Shown here: positions 6,917 through 9,746 of the stretch, piece after piece
Numbering within the stretch: position 1 is the stretch's first letter
Layout of the letters: the number at the start of each line of letters is the position of its first letter
Source of the DNA: Deltaproteobacteria bacterium RBG_13_61_14
GTDB taxonomy: Bacteria; RBG-13-61-14
Assembly: GCA_001797815.1 (NCBI GenBank)
Contig: MGQK01000071.1
Coordinates: 55,904 to 65,649 of the forward strand
Direction of reading: 5' to 3'
Length of the DNA: 9,746 nucleotides
The notes under the pieces: model-generated
What the model saw: only the letters and a program-made list of their open reading frames with translations
What the model was told of the DNA's origin: nothing
Database searches by the model: none
Position numbers and translations under genes: made by a program

Positions 6917-8374
6917 TCAACGCTCCCTTCTCGATCGCCAGGTCCGCCAGCGCGCCCAGAGACGCCGGGCCGGAATGATCACGACCAGGCCCAGCATGAA
7001 AGCGGGAATCAGGCCGCGAACGACCCGGTAGAGGCCCGCCTGCCATTCGCCCGGCTCTTTTCCGGCCATGCGCAACACGCTCTGGTATTTGGCCCGGCCG
7101 AATCCCACCCATTCGGCAATCGTCCGTCCGCGCTTTTCCGGGTCTTTCCATTCCTCCGTGCGTTTCCGGAACGCGGCCTCGTCTTCCGGCGGGGCGGCCA
7201 GCCGTTTCCAGGCCGGACTCTGTGCTTCCCGGTCTTTCACGCTTTCCCAGGCGCGGACCAGCAAGGGGTGCGGGTCCACGATCAGGGCGCCGAACAGGTC
7301 GTTCAGCGTCTGCCAGCGCTCTTCAGCCAGGCCGGAGTTGAAATTCAGCCCCGGGGCCTGACGGAAAGGATTATAGGTCATCACCATGCGCCCGGCCAAC
7401 TCGTCGTAAAGCTCGGGCCGGACGCTGAGCCGGCCCAGGGTGTAGCGTCGGGGCCCGCCCTCGGCCCCGGCCGGCAGCATCCACAGCCGCTGCCCGGCCG
7501 GAGAGAGCACGAAGCGGATAAAGGCGCGGGCCAGGTCCGGATCGGGCGCGCCCTTGAGCATGGCGATCGGGTCGGTGGTGACCACGGTCTCGGCCGTGGG
7601 CAGGATGAATTCGAGCCGGCCGGGCCCGACCTCCGCCATCTTGGCCCAGGCGTAAAAATCAATGCAGGGTCCGCAGGCGACCTCGCCGGTGGCCACCAGC
7701 ATCGGGATCTGGCTGGCGGCCCTGGGGATGGTGCGGGCGTTGGCGCCGATGCGGGTGACCACATCCAGGCCCTTTTCCCAGCCGTAACTCTGGAACATGA
7801 GTTCGAGCATCATGTGGGCGGTGCCCGAGTCGCGGGGATCGGCCAGGGCCACCCAACTGAAGAAGGCCGGCGCGGCCAGGTCGGCCCAGGATAAGGGCCG
7901 GGGGAGATTCATCCGCTCGAGCACGCGCTCGTTGCAGAGGATGCCGAAGCTCCCGAGCGCGGCGCCGAACCAGAGTCCCTGGGCGTCATAAAGCGGGTTG
8001 CCGGCAAGCTCGGGGGGAATGCCGGCGAAGTCTTCGCCGGTGAGCCCGGCCGGAGCGAGCAGGTCCTCGGCGGCCAGGGTGGAATAATAGATGGAGCCGC
8101 CGCCCCAGACCAGGTCAATGCCGATGCCCTGGGGCCGGCTTTTAAACTCGGAGCGGACATAGGCCATGATGTTGCTGGAAGCGCCCACGTCCAGCCACTC
8201 CACCGCCACTTTCCGGCCGGTGCTTTTTTCATAGGTCCGGCTGAAAGCGGCCTCGAACTCCCGCTTGGGTCCTTCCCAATGAGGCGAAAGGACTGTGACC
8301 TTGGGCCCGGCCTGGACCGGGGAGAAAGCGAGGAGGCCAAAGAGGCCGGTCGCAATTTTTGGCCAGAACCTCAT
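6917..8374 (-). CDS. ABC importer solute-binding protein with C-terminal membrane tail
   Basis: A protein of about 485 aa, first gene of the importer operon. A signal peptide is visible: RFWPK, then a hydrophobic core, with likely cleavage after VQA (residue 22). The mature part begins with PKVTVLSPHWEGPKREFEAAF, matching the N-terminal lobe of iron/thiamine-type binding proteins (COG1840-like). The usual length is about 330-370 aa; here an extra C-terminal stretch of about 100 charged residues ends in one hydrophobic helix (about 454-468, LIPAFMLGLVVIIP) and a strongly basic Arg/Trp tail. It may therefore be anchored to the membrane at its C-terminus. Two adjacent ATGs occur at 8377 and 8374; 8374 is chosen because AGGA lies 4 nt before it. 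TTG at 8428 is rejected because it lacks a ribosome site and would hide the signal peptide. Iron binding is plausible, not shown. Confidence 0.85.
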   Translation of the reverse strand: MRFWPKIATGLFGLLAFSPVQAGPKVTVLSPHWEGPKREFEAAFSRTYEKSTGRKVAVEWLDVGASSNIMAYVRSEFKSRPQGIGIDLVWGGGSIYYSTLAAEDLLAPAGLTGEDFAGIPPELAGNPLYDAQGLWFGAALGSFGILCNERVLERMNLPRPLSWADLAAPAFFSWVALADPRDSGTAHMMLELMFQSYGWEKGLDVVTRIGANARTIPRAASQIPMLVATGEVACGPCIDFYAWAKMAEVGPGRLEFILPTAETVVTTDPIAMLKGAPDPDLARAFIRFVLSPAGQRLWMLPAGAEGGPRRYTLGRLSVRPELYDELAGRMVMTYNPFRQAPGLNFNSGLAEERWQTLNDLFGALIVDPHPLLVRAWESVKDREAQSPAWKRLAAPPEDEAAFRKRTEEWKDPEKRGRTIAEWVGFGRAKYQSVLRMAGKEPGEWQAGLYRVVRGLIPAFMLGLVVIIPARRLWARWRTWRSRRER

Positions 8375-8445
8375 CATGTCCTGGATTTTACCTTGAAATG
8401 CGCTTTGGTGGAAAGAGGAATTTTTCAAGAGCGTCGGTAAGGGGG

Positions 8446-8474
8446 AAAAAAAGGGGCGCGGAAAGCCGCGCCCC
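8446..8474 (-). terminator. Intrinsic terminator of the trpB2-type gene
   Basis: On the minus strand a perfect 9-bp G+C-rich stem (GGGGCGCGG/CCGCGCCCC, 8474-8466 and 8461-8453) with a 4-nt CTTT loop is followed directly by seven T (8452-8446). It lies 20 nt after the trpB stop codon and separates that transcript from the importer operon, which must therefore have its own promoter in the remaining 70 nt or rely on read-through. Confidence 0.9.
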
Positions 8475-8494
8475 TATTGAATCGCCCCTGCTTT

Positions 8495-9746
8495 TCAGGC
8501 GACCTTGGGCAGCTTTTTCAGCGCTTCCTTGATCGCTTCTTCCGGGTGCTCGTAGTCCTGGAGCTTGCCGGTGAGGTAGTCATCGTAAGCGGCGAGGTCG
8601 AAGTGGCCGTGGCCCGAGCAATTGAACAGGATCACCCGTTTCTTGCCTTCCTCCTTGGCCTTCTTGGCCTCGTCAATCACCGCCTGCACCGCATGCGCGG
8701 TTTCCGGCGCGATCAGGTGACCCTCGGTCCGGGCGAAGAGCATGGCCGCATCGAACACCGCCTTCTGGCCGTAAGCCACGGCTTCGATCATCTTTTCTTT
8801 GACCAGTTGCGAGATGATCGGCGCATCGCCGTGGTAACGAAGCCCGCCGGCGTGGATGCCGGAGGGGATGAAATCGTGGCCCAGGGTGTACATCTTGGCC
8901 ACCGGCGCGAGGCCCGCGGTGTCGCCGTAGTCGTAAGCGTAAATCCCCTTGGTCAGGGTGGGACAGGCCGTGGGTTCCACCGCCACCGCCCGCAAGTTTT
9001 TGCCCGCGAACTTGTCGGCGATAAAGGGCAGGCAGGTGCCGCCGAAGTTGGACCCGCCGCCGCAGCAGCCGATGACCACATCCGGGTAATCGCCGGCTTT
9101 CTTGAGCTGCTCCTTGGCCTCCAGCCCGATCACGGTCTGGTGCAGGAGCACGTGGTTGAGCACCGAGCCCAGGGAGTAGTGGGCGTCGTCGTGAGTGGCC
9201 GCGTCAAAGACCGCCTCGCTGATGGCTATCCCTAAGCTGCCCGGGCTTTTCGGGTCCTTGGCCAGGATGGCCTGGCCCTGGGGCGTCTTGTCGCTGGGGC
9301 TGGCGAACACCTCGCCGCCCCAGGTCTCCATCATGATCCGGCGGTAGGGCTTCTGGTTGTAGCTGACCTTGACCATATACACGGTGACCTTGAGCCCGAA
9401 GAGCTTGCCGGCAAAGCAAAGCGCCGAGCCCCACTGGCCGGCCCCGGTCTCGGTGCACAGCCGCTTGATGCCCTCTTTCTTGTTGTAATAAGCCTGGGCC
9501 ACCGCGGTGTTGGGCTTGTGCGAGCCGGGCGGGCTGACCCCTTCCCACTTGTAGTAAATTTTCGCCGGGGTGCCCAGCGCTTTTTCCAGGCGATGGGCGC
9601 GGTAGAGCGGGGTCGGCCGCCACATGGTGTAAATGTCCAGCACCTCCTGGGGAATATCAATCCAGCGCTCTTGGCTGACTTCCTGCTCGATCAGGCCCAT
9701 GGGAAAAAGCGGGGCCAGGTCCTGCGGCCCGATCGGCTTTAGGGTC
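8495..9746 (-). CDS. trpB: Tryptophan synthase beta chain, TrpB2 type (5' end off the window)
   Basis: A pyridoxal-phosphate enzyme joining indole and L-serine to give L-tryptophan in the cytoplasm. The frame runs to the right edge, and residues before the ATG at 9700 ([13 protein letters not shown]) fit the conserved TrpB2 N-terminus, so the true start is beyond 9746. Counting from 9700: the PLP lysine is K62 in GSHKPNTA, the catalytic Glu is E84 in TETGAGQWG, and the phosphate loop is GGGSN (214-218). Trp instead of His after GAGQ, and RWIDIPQEV near the start, are hallmarks of the TrpB2 subfamily rather than classical TrpB. TrpB2 proteins do not partner TrpA in the usual way and can serve as indole-salvage or serine-dehydrating enzymes. 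No trpA or other trp gene is visible, and a terminator follows the stop at once, so this gene ends its transcript. Stop is TGA at 8497-8495. Confidence 0.93.
   Translation of the reverse strand, partial: TLKPIGPQDLAPLFPMGLIEQEVSQERWIDIPQEVLDIYTMWRPTPLYRAHRLEKALGTPAKIYYKWEGVSPPGSHKPNTAVAQAYYNKKEGIKRLCTETGAGQWGSALCFAGKLFGLKVTVYMVKVSYNQKPYRRIMMETWGGEVFASPSDKTPQGQAILAKDPKSPGSLGIAISEAVFDAATHDDAHYSLGSVLNHVLLHQTVIGLEAKEQLKKAGDYPDVVIGCCGGGSNFGGTCLPFIADKFAGKNLRAVAVEPTACPTLTKGIYAYDYGDTAGLAPVAKMYTLGHDFIPSGIHAGGLRYHGDAPIISQLVKEKMIEAVAYGQKAVFDAAMLFARTEGHLIAPETAHAVQAVIDEAKKAKEEGKKRVILFNCSGHGHFDLAAYDDYLTGKLQDYEHPEEAIKEALKKLPKVA

Noticed and set aside
4393-6978. An 861-codon stop-free frame on the plus strand, antisense to the permease and ATPase genes.
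   Set aside because: Its translation is Gly/Glu/Gln/Arg-rich with no recognisable domain. It mirrors the G/C-ending codons of two well-conserved genes, so it is a composition artefact.
8386-8414. TTTCCA-N18-TAAAAT as promoter of the importer operon.
   Set aside because: The -35 match is poor, and transcription would start almost at the ATG, removing the ribosome-binding site.

Overview
The window looks like a chromosomal segment of a GC-rich bacterium, probably a poorly cultured lineage. The genes are ordinary bacterial ones: an SGNH hydrolase, a GT39-like membrane protein, a ferric-iron-type ABC importer and a TrpB2-type tryptophan synthase beta chain. No rRNA, tRNA, phage gene or CRISPR array is visible. 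TrpB2 is known from archaea and several deep-branching bacterial phyla, so it does not fix the phylum. Almost all intact genes are on the minus strand, so the transcriptional order runs from the right edge to the left.

Right part (about 6900-9746): a trpB2-type gene enters from beyond the right edge and ends at a strong intrinsic terminator (8446-8474). A compact importer operon follows: solute-binding protein, ATPase, then a fused two-domain permease. Spacing is 1 nt between the first two genes and 3 nt between the last two. The domain layout resembles Fe3+ importers of the Fbp/Afu type, but the substrate is inferred. The binding protein has an unusual C-terminal extension ending in a membrane helix.

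Middle (about 2760-4130): this is the odd part. A two-gene module, with a 78-aa protein overlapping a clan-AA retropepsin-like aspartic protease by GTGA, sits behind its own good sigma70-type promoter. The protease frame appears shifted just before its end. Next to it are a terminator-like hairpin, a possible transposon-end motif, a 121-bp near-identical copy of the 3' part of the importer permease gene, and a truncated plus-strand FGE-sulfatase (SUMF1) domain remnant. Together these suggest a recombination or insertion scar, or possibly a local assembly error.

Left part (6-2687): a membrane-anchored SGNH/GDSL-type hydrolase is followed 21 nt later by a polytopic GT39/ArnT-like glycosyltransferase. 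They form a likely two-gene operon for modifying envelope glycans or lipids, with an AT-rich promoter region upstream.

The most interesting points are the duplicated permease fragment beside the FGE remnant, the small-protein/retropepsin module with its 3' frameshift, and the membrane-tailed solute-binding protein. No clearly new large system was found.
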